From positions 77,176 through 118,904 of the forward strand of contig KE159610.1 of NCBI GenBank assembly GCA_000403295.2: DNA of 41,729 bases, given 5' to 3'. Below the pieces are notes generated by a model. The model was not told the origin of the DNA, searched no databases, and saw nothing but the letters and a program-made list of their open reading frames with translations. Shown here in pieces: positions 15,268-24,963 of the stretch (the first letter of the stretch is position 1; each line of letters opens with the position of its first letter). The position numbers were made by a program, and so were the translations under genes. Source of the DNA: Lachnospiraceae bacterium M18-1 (GTDB lineage Bacteria > Bacillota > Clostridia > Lachnospirales > Lachnospiraceae).

Positions 15268-18200
15268 GATTTTTGTAAAAATGACTTTCGTCTATAAAGA
15301 GCCTGTCTATGCCTAATTCCTCAAAGTTTATCACGCTGTCTTTCCGTTTGGTGTCGTTTAATTTATCGAGCTTCGCCTTAATCGCTTTCCTTGTTTTCAT
15401 AAGCTGCTTGACCGTGAACTGCTCCCCGTGGGATGCCTGCACGTCGTCAATGCCATGCTCAATATCGTCAAGCTGGCGCATGAGCTGTTCCCTCTGGCGT
15501 TCCTCGCTGATGGGGATTTTTTCAAATTGACTATGCCCGATAATCACCGCATCATACGCCCCCGTCGCAATCCTGCCGCAGAATTTCTTGCGGTTTCCCG
15601 TTTCAAAATCCCGCTTGGTCGTGACAAGGATGTTGGCAGATGGGTAGAGCCGTAAATACTCCGACGCCCACTGCCCGACAAGGTGGTTTGGCACGACAAA
15701 CATGGATTTCTGGCATAAGCCGAGCCGCTTGCTTTCCTGTGCGGCGGCGACCATCTCAAAGGTTTTTCCCGCACCTACCTTGTGTGCAAGGAGCGTGTTG
15801 CCGCCGTAAAGGATATGGGCGATGGCGTTCACTTGATGCGGTCTTAGCTGGATTTCTGGGCTGATGCCGCCGAACGTGATATGGCTTCCATCGTATTCAC
15901 GGGGACGGATGGAATTGAATGTGTCATTATAATAGCGTACAAGCCTGTTCCTCCGTTCTGGGTCTTTCCAAATCCAGTCCTGAAACGCCTGCTTTATCAC
16001 CTCCTGCTTTGCCTGCGCCGCCGTGGTTTCCTTATGGTTCAGCACCGCTTTTTTATTGTTGTGTTCGTCATAAACATAGTCAAAGATGCGGGTATCCCTT
16101 AAATTTAATGTGTCCTCTACAATACGGTAGGCACTTGCCCGCTTCGTGCCGTAAGTGCTGTCCGCCTTGACGTTCCCCACGTCGGAACTCTTATTCTCGA
16201 TGAACCAGTCGCCGTTATATGCCGTGTAGCGCACTTGCAGCCTGCCCGCCGCATAGCTTGATGGTGTTAAAAGTTCCACCATGAACTGCTGTATATCCTC
16301 CTGCGGTATCCACGTCGTGCCAAGACGGACGGAGATTTCGCTTGCGGGCAAATCCTTTGGGATGACCTTTTCCAGTGCCGCCACGTTGACCGCAAGCTCT
16401 GGGTCTGACTTTGCCGCTATCTCTGCGATTTTCAGTTTCTCCCGCACATTCCCCGATAAATACTCGTCTGCGGTCACATACCTTGCAGGCTCGGAAGATG
16501 GAACTTTATAAATAACTCCCTGCAATTCCTTAATGATTTCTTCCTTCGACCTGCAGGTGAGCCGTGCCATATAAGATAAATCGACACGGGCTTTCTCTCC
16601 GATGGAGAGGGCGAGGGCTTCGCTGGCGGTTTCCACAAAGGTCACTTCTCGGTGGGGCTTTATCGTCCGCTTCGTAAACATATCCGCTTTGCGTTTGAAT
16701 TTTCCCTCGTCGTCAAGCACCTCCAAAGAGCATAAAAGGAAGTAGCTCTCGTCTGCCGCAAAAGCGAGGTAGTTCCCCCTGCTGTTAATCAAGCCGTACT
16801 TTTTGGTAAAGGCATCATATAATCGGTTTAGGTTTTCCTGCTCGGTCTGTATCATTTCCTCTGGGCAGTCGTTGGTCTGGTACTGGATGAGCTTCCTCAC
16901 GCAGTCACGGATTTCCAACAGCCCCTTGATGCGGTTCTCCGCCGTCATGGACACGTTGGCGGGGGTCATCCCGTTATTCTCTCGGAAGTAGACCTTTCCT
17001 CCCACAAGGGCAAAAGAGAAGTTCCGCACGTTCGGGTCGGCGGGGATGGCTTTCTCCTGTTCATCGGAGATACGGTCAACTTCATTTTCTATCTCTGGGA
17101 TTTCGCCGTCTATCCGCTGCATGGCTTCATGGAGAAGCCCCGCAAGCGGCACGTCTGGGTAGGCTTTGCAGGCACTGTCCATGCCGAACCTTGTGCTTTC
17201 CATCTTCATCTCGCCAAGCACCATCTCTGGATGCTGGACAAAATAACTGTTCATCGTAATGCCATCCTCATTGGTATCGAGGTGTACCCACTCTGGCTCT
17301 ATCTCTATCATGCGGTCACGTTTTTGTAAAATAAGGATGTCGCTCGTGACCTCCGTCCCTGCGTTTGCCCGAAACGTATTGTCTGGAAGCCTTACCGCAC
17401 CCAAAAGCTCGGCTCTTTGTGCGATATATTTCCGCACCTCTGGGCTTGCCTTGTCCATCGTCCCCTTAGAGGTGATGAACATCACAACACCACCTGCCCG
17501 CACTTTATCCAGAGCCTTTGCAATAAAATAGTCGTGGATTAGGAACTTCTGGGCGTTGTAGCGGCTGTCGTTGACTTTGAACTCCCCGAACGGGATGTTG
17601 CCAAGCACCACGTCAAAATGATTGTCTGGGAGCTTTGTTTCCTCAAATCCCTCAATGGCAATGCTGGCTTTCTGGTAGAGCTGCTTCGCAATCCTGCCCG
17701 ATAACGGGTCAATCTCGATGCCGTGCAGCTTTGATTTCTCCATGCTGTCGGGCAGAAGCCCTAAGAAATTGCCCGTGCCGCAGGACGGTTCTAAGATATT
17801 CCCCTGTGAAAATCCCAGACGGTCAAGTGCTTCATACATTGCCTTAATGACGATGGGCGGCGTATAAAAAGCGGTCAGCGTGGATTCCATAGCGGCATGG
17901 TATTCCTCATCGGAGAGAGCTGATTTTAATTCCTTATATTCATTTGCCCATGCCGCATTGTTGCCGTCAAACGCCATCGACAGACCGCCCCAACCGACGT
18001 ATTTTGCAAGAGTTTCCTGTTCTTCGGGCGTGGCAAGGCGGTTTTCTATCTGAAGGTCATGGAGAAGCCTTATTGCTGCCATATTGTTTTGGAACTTCTC
18101 TTTTGCGCCGCCAATACCTAAATTATCATCGGTAATGCGGTAGTTGCGGCGGTCGGCAGAGAGGGCAGGGGCGGACGGTTTCGCCGTAACAGGTGTTTTC

Positions 18201-21200
18201 CTCGGCTTCTCATGCTCTGGCTCGTCAAAGCGTATCTTCTCCACCACAATGTCATAAGGAAGACCGTTCTCCATAGCGGGGTATTCTGTCACGGTTTCCG
18301 TGGTCGGCTCTGCGGGGGATTCTGTTTTTTCTTCGGACTTTGGTTCTTTCTGTGCCAGTCTTTGCCGTTGGTTCTGTTCTCTTTCCTGCTCTAAAATCCT
18401 GCGGACATAGCCCACTTTCTCCACACGGTTTATCGGGAAACCCACGTTATTCTGAAATGTGATGTCACGCATGGAAACATCGCCGCTGATTTTTCCAACG
18501 CTTTCTATCATATAACGGCGGTTGTCAATAAAAATTTCCTTTCCGATAAGGTCAGAATTATCCTGCTTTCCGTCTGTTCCAGACGGGGCAGGCTTTGATT
18601 TCTGCTGTTCATCACGCTCCGCATCTTTCGCCGCAAAAAGTTCCGTGATATGCTCAGCACTGTTTAAAGTGTCGGCGTATTCCTGCGCTTCTTCCTCGGT
18701 TTCAAAAGTCTGGTAGATGCCACCTACGTCGTAGTATCGGTCGGCACTGTCCTCTGGGGCTTCGTTATTCCGTATAATAAACGGGTCGGCAAAGGCATCG
18801 GAAGTCTGCTCTACCGTGTAATGCGATATCTCCTCTGGGGTATCGGGTACAATTTCTTTCCCCAATGTTCCATCAGTCTTTGCACTTCCCTCTCGATAAA
18901 ACGGCTCAAGCTGTTCCTCCGTCAAGGACACTAAATCGTGGTAATACAGATTGGAAAGTGCGTTCTGGATAAGGTCGGCAAGGTCGCTGTACTGCGTATA
19001 TTCTGCAAGAACGCCATCCACATACGTTTCCATGCGGTACTGCAAGAGGTTGACGGATGCCTGTATCCCGTGCAAGCCATCCTCGGTATTCCGAAATGCA
19101 ATCTTGACGTTGGACAAATCCGTATAGTCCACTTCGGCGTCGCCGCCAAACTCCGCATCGCAGTATGCGTCGATGCAGCCTTTCGCCTGTTCCAGTAGTT
19201 CTTCCTCGGCAGGCTCTTTCCTCCTGTGAAACCAGTCCTCCTCGGTAGCCATTATCTCGCCAAGCTGCTTTTCATCCTCTGGGGTCAGTTCCGTGTTCTG
19301 CTCCAAGAACGGGATAAACACGTCACGCCCCAGACGCAGGGATTCCATTTTCTCTCGGTAGTAATCTTCCCCCTGCCGTTTCCACTCTGGGATAAACGGA
19401 CAAGTTGGGGAGAGGGAATATTCATAGAAATTTCGGATATGGTCGGTTAAATCCCCCTCGCCGTCGCCGATGTCAAACCGCCCCTCGTAATTAAATTCCT
19501 CACCCCCGATGACGGCATGGATTTCAAAATCGGTCTTATGATACCAGCCGACATGGTTCTCCTCATTCTCCCTTTCCCGATGCTGTTTTTCGTCCAGAAC
19601 GCCGAGCAGCTTATTTCCCAAAGCGAAACTCAAATCCGTAAATCGGTCGTTCAGCTCCTTGTCATAAAAGGCGGGATGCTCGGAAAATCCGATAGCGAGT
19701 GTGATGCTGTCTGGCTTTTCCTCGGCAAGTGTTTCTGTTTTCTGGCTCTCGGTGATGACCGTTTTCAGATGGTCGTTCGCAGGGTTCTCCTTTAGCTTTT
19801 CTTCAAAATCGGCTCGGCTGAACTCTTTTCCGAACAATGGGAACTCCGCATTTCGCAAAGACACGGCGTTCTCATCAAAGGCGATGACCTCATATTTGTC
19901 CGCCCCGATATACACCACGTCGCCCTCGTGGTAGAGGTAGCGGAGAGGGTACAGCTCCGTAAGCTCCTGCGAGAAACGCCACGCATTGCTGCGGCTGTAA
20001 ACGCTGGTCGTCTTTTTTTGCACAAGGGAGAGGAAGTCTAACAGCTCCTGCACGTTGTCGGGATGCTGCAATGCCTGTTCCATAAGGTCAGCGGGCATAT
20101 CCGCAAAATCCCTGCATCCAATTACGCCCAACAAATCTTTCTCATAGCCGTCCAAGTCGCGGATAAAGTCGGAGAGCCGCAGGGCGAGCGTGTCCCGCTT
20201 GTCCGCAGGGAGCAGCTCCCTTTTTTCCTCAATAAAACGCTGCCTTGCCAGTTTCCTCTGGGTGTCGATTTCATACTGCGGGGCAGAGATGCTTTCCAGA
20301 TAGTCGGCATAATGGTCTTTTTCTTTGGGATTGAGATAGCGGTTATCCTTAACCAACTCCCGCAGCCGTTTTTCCGCTTTCGACCAGCTCAAAACAAGGT
20401 CGTGTTCGGTGGAAATGCCGTCACGGTCAATGGAGATGCCCTTGCCGCTGTACCACACATACCCCTCCGTGCCGTCTGAAAAATCAACGAAAAAGCCGCC
20501 TGTGCCGTATTCCCTTTTCAGAAAATCAATGTTCTTCTTTTTATCTTCCTGCTTCTGGAACTGGTGGTAAATACGGTATTTCCCGTTTGCAACGCTGTTC
20601 CCTTTTATAAGGACGGCATCAATATCCTCCTGTGAAACGGCAAAAGCAGAGGCTTTTTCGTCCTCTGCTTCAGCTATCATTTCAATCTGTTCGTCCACGG
20701 TCGGGAGATTGGCGGCAACTTCTTCCTCATTGGCAACGCTGCCTTTTTCTGTCTGTCCCTCTGGCTCTGCTGTCTGTTCCTTATCTGTTTTTTCTTCCTG
20801 CCTGCCGCCGTCCGACTGCGGCTCTGGTTCTGAATTTCCTAATTGTAAATCAGTTCGCTCAAGATGGCTTCCTCCGCTTGGCTGCGGATATTGTTCATCA
20901 TGCCGAGCCACTGCATCGGGGCTTTCCCTTTCAGCTCCTCCGTCACTCCCTGCTCGGCTGCTAACTGCTTCGTCAGAAGCTCCAGCCGCTGCAACGCTGT
21001 CTGCTCGGTCTGGTAAAGGTGTGCGTTCAGCCTGCCCGCTGTCAGCAGATTGAGATAGGTCACTCTTTTGTGCTGTTCCAGATAATCCCTGTGCATCAAA
21101 GCGTACCTGCCAAGCGGAAGCTCTGGCTCTGTCGGTAATGTCAGGTCGGGTATAAGGTAGTCCGCCTGCTTCGTGTAAGTGATTTCGCCCATTATCTTCA

Positions 21201-22030
21201 CTCCTTTCGGGTTGTTTCCTGCCTTTATCATACTGGCTTGTGATATTCCTTGCAAATGTGCGGTTCTGCCGTTTTGCTTCGATTTGCACATTTCGGACTG
21301 CCGCCGAGATTTCCCGCAACGCCATCTCGGAAATGTCGCTCGTGGCGATGCCGATGGCGTTCAATGTCTGGGGCGTGTTGAAATTTATAATCTCCGCAAA
21401 GTCCTCACGCTCAAAATACCCGTCCGCATCCAGACCGCAGCGGCTCAGCAGCATATAGGCGACGCTGTTTGCGGCAAGCCGCTTGTAAATCACTTCTATA
21501 TTATAATCGTCCAGTTCCTCCAAAAAGCTGTCTTTCGTGCAGCCCCTTAGCTGTGAGAGGTAATCGGGTAAGTTGTCCTCCACGGCGTTCTCCGCCGTCC
21601 CTATTAAAAACGTGGCAAAATTGCTGCCCTCCGTGCCGCCGAACCTGTCCGCAAGCCGCTCCATGACGGGCTGCTCGTACCGCTTATCCATCTGCCATAT
21701 CGGGACGGCTCGGCTGCCATAGTAGCCCTCATGGGTGTCGGAAACGTCAAAATAATATTTCAGCGTGTTCCTGCGCCCTTTCGGGTCAAAGACCGCTATG
21801 CCTTTGCTGTCTTTATTTACCCAACGCTTAAAGAGCCTGTTCCATGTGCCAATCTCGGCTACGGCGGTGGCATCGGGGCGTTGGGCGTAAATCAAGAGCT
21901 GCTCGTCAAAGCGGCACTTGTAATTGTGGCAGGCAGAGGATAGAAAGCCCTGCCAAGCCTGCGGGTTCTTTGCGACCGCCATCCCCGTGCGGCGGTACAG
22001 CTCCGTAATAAGCTGGTACTTTGCAGCCAT
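15268..22030 (-). CDS. ICE LtrC-like N6-adenine methylase / SNF2 helicase, first segment
   Basis: With segments at 11489-12494 and 1731-2670 this forms about 2902 aa. The true start is the ATG at 22028-22030 (MAAKYQLITELYRRTGM), 7 nt after AAGGAGGTG; a longer frame begins at 22093. Order of parts: N-terminal LtrC/ArdC-like domain; low-complexity Gln/Ser/Glu-rich linker (overprinted by TnpV); large polyvalent-protein-type middle; methyltransferase motif I EPSCGTGNFLG near residue 1410 and motif IV LGNIPFGEF near 1480; helicase Walker A KVGAGKTFEM near 2085 and DESH near 2246, where the intron enters. Such proteins are known in Tn1549/CTn-type ICEs and may protect incoming DNA from restriction. 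The last visible codons before the intron would otherwise end after RAKRCRTREV, an intron-derived tail. Confidence 0.92.
20839..21192 (-). CDS. tnpV: TnpV nested in another frame of the methylase/helicase gene
   Basis: 117 aa, MGEITYTKQADYLIPDLTLP at the start, then HRDYLEQHKRVTYLNLLTAGRLNAHLYQTEQTALQRLELL and MQWLGMMNNIRSQAEEAILSELIYN. It is plainly homologous to the TnpV at 11058-11432. The ATG at 21190-21192 has its own AAAGGAGTG site 7 nt upstream. The whole gene lies on the same strand but in a different frame within the open methylase/helicase frame, opposite the low-complexity linker (GTAQKSDLSQSADSGQAER and onward). Because the TnpV frame encodes a conserved protein and the other a disordered one, the linker seems to be the frame under less constraint. 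Function of TnpV is unknown. Confidence 0.85.
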   Translation of the reverse strand: MGEITYTKQADYLIPDLTLPTEPELPLGRYALMHRDYLEQHKRVTYLNLLTAGRLNAHLYQTEQTALQRLELLTKQLAAEQGVTEELKGKAPMQWLGMMNNIRSQAEEAILSELIYN

Positions 22031-22044
22031 AGGCTCACACCTCC

Positions 22045-22503
22045 TTATCGTTCCAAATCTTTGTTTTTCTGTTTCCTGTCGTATTCCCCACACCGCTCGG
22101 CGATTTCGGAATACATCTTTTCCCGCATATCCCGCTCATAGGCTCGGTACTCCTTTGCCTTTTCCGTGGGCTTGTACCAGACACTCTTTTTATCCGCTTC
22201 ATCCAAGCCCTCATAGCGGTCATCTATTTTGTCCATATACTTCTTATAAATGGCATGGGCGGCGGGGGCATCCTTTGCGTAGCGGTAACGGGCGAGGCTC
22301 CTATGCGTCCCACGAAGCTCGGCATACTCATAGAGCATACGGATAACCTCACGGTCAAGCCCTTTCTGCCCCTCGGCATCATAGATTTCCGACAAGCCCT
22401 TACATCTCCATGAATGGTAGGGAGAGGTGTCGTTGGAGCTGTGGGAAGATACATACACGCCGTCTTTCTTTACCGTGATGCGGTTGATTTGCTCCGTACT
22501 CAT
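22045..22503 (-). CDS. Conserved ICE protein, 152 aa, unknown function
   Basis: Starts MSTEQINRITVKKDGVYVSSHSSND and is strongly charged, with YRYAKDAPAAHAIYKKYMDKID and a Lys/Glu-rich helical end. The motif WRCKGLSEIYDAEGQKGLDREVIRMLYEYAEL suggests a mainly helical fold. No enzyme motif is seen. Its ATG overlaps the stop of the upstream gene (ATGA), and its stop lies 14 nt before the methylase/helicase start, so it is part of a coupled operon. Related proteins usually precede the methylase/helicase gene in this ICE family. I cannot name a function. Confidence 0.75.
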   Translation of the reverse strand: MSTEQINRITVKKDGVYVSSHSSNDTSPYHSWRCKGLSEIYDAEGQKGLDREVIRMLYEYAELRGTHRSLARYRYAKDAPAAHAIYKKYMDKIDDRYEGLDEADKKSVWYKPTEKAKEYRAYERDMREKMYSEIAERCGEYDRKQKNKDLER

Positions 22504-22706
22504 TCCATCCCACCTCCCAGAAATGAGATGACCTTGTTCCCCTTGATGCTTTTTTGCAGCTCATTGATGAGCGTGATGTCCGCTACCGTGATGCCCTGCA
22601 TGGAGAGAATGTCGTCCATCGTCATGGCAGCAATGGCTTTTTCCTCGGTAAATCCTGCGTCCAGAACCTTGTTTAAGACTCTGACGGCTTTTGGGTTGAC
22701 TGGCAT
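22500..22706 (-). CDS. Conserved ICE protein, 68 aa, unknown function
   Basis: 68 aa, MPVNPKAVRVLNKVLDAGFTEEKAIAAMTMDDILSMQGITVADITLINELQKSIK. The helical repeats with DAGFTEEKAIAAMTMDDILS look like a small UBA- or HTH-like bundle. AGGAGGTATGGGAT precedes the ATG, and its stop overlaps the next start by 4 nt. No known activity; the operon position suggests transfer or maintenance. Confidence 0.75.
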   Translation of the reverse strand: MPVNPKAVRVLNKVLDAGFTEEKAIAAMTMDDILSMQGITVADITLINELQKSIKGNKVISFLGGGME

Positions 22707-22718
22707 ATCCCATACCTC

Positions 22719-23429
22719 CTATCGTTCATGGTCTTTTTGCTTCGGGGCTTTCTGTGCGGACGGCGGCTCCTGCGGCTTCGGCTCATACGTTGCCCCGTTT
22801 TTCTCCATGCGCTCGGCAAACTCACAGATGTGGTAAATGTCGCCGCCCCTGCCAGAACTTAACTCTAAATGGGTTTCGTCGATATAGCGGCAGGCGTGTT
22901 CAAATTTTTCTTTCCACGCCGTCGTAATGATGATTTTCCCGCCGTCTGGGATGCGGAACAGTTCTTTGTAATGGGGGTCAATAAATCGGATTCCCTTTTC
23001 TGCTCTGGATATATGCCTGTCGAGCCATTCTTTCACATAGCAGTAGCAGTAAAAGTTATAGTCGCCCTTTGTCGGGTTGCAGCGGAGCAGGAAAGCGTGT
23101 TTCTCTGTATCCACACGGAAGCCGTACTCCGTGCAATAGTTCCCATTAAAGCCACTATCGGGAAATTCCTTTGTAAATGCACCCATGTCATAGCGGTTAT
23201 GCAGAAGCCCCTTATCTTCACGCAGGGCGTTGATAATATCGTCCAGACCTGTCTTGAACTCGTCCGTTTTCCATTGTTCTCTGGTATCAAACCAAGTGGT
23301 ATGAAAGCCATATCCAGAGGGGGCAAAATCACCTCGGAGATGCCCAATACATCCCGTCTGCCCCTCAAGCTGCATACTCTGGGCGTAGGTGTATTTCTGT
23401 TCGGATTGCATCAAAGCCCGTACCTCCAT
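22719..23429 (-). CDS. Conserved ICE protein with C-terminal large-polyvalent-protein-associated domain
   Basis: 236 aa from the ATG at 23427-23429 (MEVRALMQSEQKYTYAQSMQ), which shares one base with the TGA of the upstream gene and has GGGAGGAACGCTG before it. Residues 1-150 contain GYGFHTTWFDTREQWKT and a Cys/Tyr-rich NFYCYCYVKEWLD. The end (IPDGGKIIITTAWKEKFEHACRYIDETHLEL...DIYHICEFAERMEKNGATYEP) resembles the short LPD-type domains found in polyvalent proteins of mobile elements, including the large gene downstream. Longer frames reaching 23723 overlap the upstream gene and are unlikely. The function is unknown. Confidence 0.75.
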   Translation of the reverse strand: MEVRALMQSEQKYTYAQSMQLEGQTGCIGHLRGDFAPSGYGFHTTWFDTREQWKTDEFKTGLDDIINALREDKGLLHNRYDMGAFTKEFPDSGFNGNYCTEYGFRVDTEKHAFLLRCNPTKGDYNFYCYCYVKEWLDRHISRAEKGIRFIDPHYKELFRIPDGGKIIITTAWKEKFEHACRYIDETHLELSSGRGGDIYHICEFAERMEKNGATYEPKPQEPPSAQKAPKQKDHER

Positions 23430-24034
23430 CAGCGTTCCTCCCTGCTCTTTGATTTCTTCGCCTTTTCCTGTTCCTTGATTTTTGCGAGTGCTTCCTTTGC
23501 CCAGTCGGGCATCTTCTCTGGCTTGATTTCCCCAAGCAGGTCGCACCGTTCCCATCGGGCGTGCTTTCCGTCCGCAAGGGAAGTGCCGAACACCGCCTGC
23601 CCCCTGCCGCCCAACGCTCCGTGACCGCCGTCCGCCAATACAAGCTGGTAGGCAGAATGTCGGTATTCGTGGCGGTTGACTTCGGCATTGATGACAACGA
23701 CCTTTCCCACAATGCTGCCGCATTTATTATCTGGGATGCAGTCGTCTATGGTAAACGGGGTCATGTCAAACTTGAACTGTTCCTGCTCGGCTCTTACACT
23801 TTCTATCTGTTCCTGCACCCTGTCGGTAAACATCTGCATGGCTTCCAGATAGTCGTCAGAGCCGACCGCATCCGTCACCCATTCTGCGGACAGCGGGTTA
23901 TCGTAAGTGCAACAGCAGACAAGATACGGGTATTCTTCTTTCTCATCTATGCCGAACACGACTTCCTTTTTTCCGATGTGGATGCTCTGCGTGACCTCGT
24001 AGGAGCTAATCATCCGTTTTTCTTCGTTCTCCAT
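23429..24034 (-). CDS. Conserved ICE protein, 201 aa, paralogous to the 91-aa protein upstream
   Basis: The first part, SYEVTQSIHIGKKEVVFGIDEKEEYPYLVCCCTYDNP...YLEAMQMFTDRVQEQ, matches the layout of the 91-aa protein at 24184-24459 (GYEIIEGCTIGNTELVIG...NPYVCWYC...LEAAREKLNERYQSE). The rest has DMTPFTIDDCIPDNKCGSIVGKVVVINAEVNRHEYRHSAYQLVLADGGHG, followed by a Lys/Glu-rich tail. The pattern is common in ICEs, but I know of no activity. It overlaps the 64-aa gene upstream by 29 nt and the downstream gene by 1 nt, so translation is coupled. Confidence 0.75.
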   Translation of the reverse strand: MENEEKRMISSYEVTQSIHIGKKEVVFGIDEKEEYPYLVCCCTYDNPLSAEWVTDAVGSDDYLEAMQMFTDRVQEQIESVRAEQEQFKFDMTPFTIDDCIPDNKCGSIVGKVVVINAEVNRHEYRHSAYQLVLADGGHGALGGRGQAVFGTSLADGKHARWERCDLLGEIKPEKMPDWAKEALAKIKEQEKAKKSKSREER

Positions 24035-24200
24035 CGGGATTCTCCTTTCTTTGCTTTTTCTCCCTCTGCCAGTCTAAAACCTTTCGGATGCAGACGTCGC
24101 AGAAGATGACACGGCTGTCCTTATATCGGGGATAAGGACAGTCCGTGCAGTCATATTTCTTGTCATTTTCATTGTTTCCCGTGCTACCGCTCACGCCCAT
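24006..24200 (-). CDS. Small zinc-binding-like ICE protein, 64 aa
   Basis: MGVSGSTGNNENDKKYDCTDCPYPRYKDSRVIFCDVCIRKVLDWQREKKQRK. Two CxxC pairs (CTDC and CDVC, 13 residues between them) form a likely zinc knuckle, and a basic tail follows, fitting a nucleic-acid- or protein-binding adaptor. It overlaps both neighbours (17 and 29 nt). The family is not known to me. Confidence 0.75.
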   Translation of the reverse strand: MGVSGSTGNNENDKKYDCTDCPYPRYKDSRVIFCDVCIRKVLDWQREKKQRKENPDGERRKTDD

Positions 24201-24459
24201 CGTGCTGCTTCGCCTTTTTATCGTGCTGTTGGTTGTATGGCATCTGGCACTCCGACTGGTAGCGTTCGTTCAGCTTTTCCCTCGCCGCTTCAAGGGTGTT
24301 GCAGTAGCAGCCCCAATAATAGTTGTCGCCGCCCTTGCAGTACCAGCATACATAAGGGTTCGGGGCTTTCGGGTGATGCCCGATGACAAGCTCCGTGTTC
24401 CCGATAGTGCAGCCCTCTATGATTTCATAGCCCTGATTGGAGCGTGTTTCACCGTCCAT
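24184..24459 (-). CDS. Conserved ICE protein, 91 aa
   Basis: MDGETRSNQGYEIIEGCTIGNTELVIGHHPKAPNPYVCWYCKGGDNYYWGCYCNTLEAAREKLNERYQSECQ. It is the short form of the domain at the N-terminus of the 201-aa protein at 23429-24034, so the two likely arose by duplication within the operon. Four cysteines lie in YVCWYC and GCYC, which might hold a metal. Upstream is the 101-aa gene at 24495, 35 bp away. Unknown function. Confidence 0.75.
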   Translation of the reverse strand: MDGETRSNQGYEIIEGCTIGNTELVIGHHPKAPNPYVCWYCKGGDNYYWGCYCNTLEAAREKLNERYQSECQMPYNQQHDKKAKQHDGRER

Positions 24460-24494
24460 AGGCGTTCCTCCTCTCTTTAAATTTTTTATTCACT

Positions 24495-24800
24495 TCAAGA
24501 TTCTTTCGCATATCTACGGTATGCCTTTTCCCCTTTGGCTCTGATTTTCTGCATCCGCACGCTCCCTAAAAGCTCTGGGTATTTCTCCTGCAACTTGCGG
24601 CGTGTCCTGCCCACGCTCTCAAAGCTCGGCAAGCCAAGCCCCTTATGGTTCAAAAGTATCTGGGCAAGCGGCATAGCTCCCGCATCTTTCAGATACAGGT
24701 TGCAGAGGGCAAGGTACAGCACCATGTCGTCATTTCTGGCGTCCTCATTCTCTTGCAGGACAGACTTCACTTTCCCCTCTATGGTTTTCAGATTTTCCAT
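24495..24800 (-). CDS. Conserved ICE protein, 101 aa, possibly DNA-binding
   Basis: Begins at the ATG at 24798-24800 (MENLKTIEGKVKSVLQENEDARNDD), which has GGAGGTAGAT upstream; a longer frame to 24848 lacks such a site. The middle LALCNLYLKDAGAMPLAQILLNHKGLGLPSFESVGRTRRKLQEKYPEL looks like a winged-helix or phage-type helix-turn-helix with a basic recognition segment (SVGRTRRKLQ). It may be a regulator of the operon that it leads. The family is not named here. Confidence 0.75.
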   Translation of the reverse strand: MENLKTIEGKVKSVLQENEDARNDDMVLYLALCNLYLKDAGAMPLAQILLNHKGLGLPSFESVGRTRRKLQEKYPELLGSVRMQKIRAKGEKAYRRYAKES

Positions 24801-24874
24801 ATCTACCTCCATACATGGAAAGAGGGCGGTCATTGAAAACCGCCCCAATCCACATCAGTAAAATATTTCTCAAA

Positions 24875-24958
24875 CTATTTCCTGCGGAGATGCAGCCACG
24901 CAGCCGCACCGCCGATAAACGCCACAAGCACAATGGCGATGATGGTTTTTCCCCTCAT
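24875..24958 (-). CDS. Very small membrane protein, 27 aa
   Basis: MRGKTIIAIVLVAFIGGAAAWLHLRRK: basic start, one transmembrane segment, basic end. The ATG (24956-24958) lies 5 nt after the stop of the Cna-B gene, and AAGGAGGACTAA spans that stop, so expression is coupled to the surface protein. It may assist export or anchoring, by position only. Easily missed because of its length. Confidence 0.65.
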   Translation of the reverse strand: MRGKTIIAIVLVAFIGGAAAWLHLRRK

Positions 24959-24963
24959 CCTGC

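Noticed and set aside
22719..23723. A 334-aa start for the 236-aa ICE protein
   Set aside because: The extension overlaps the upstream gene by nearly 300 nt in another frame; the ATG at 23429 has a good ribosome binding site and a stop/start overlap.
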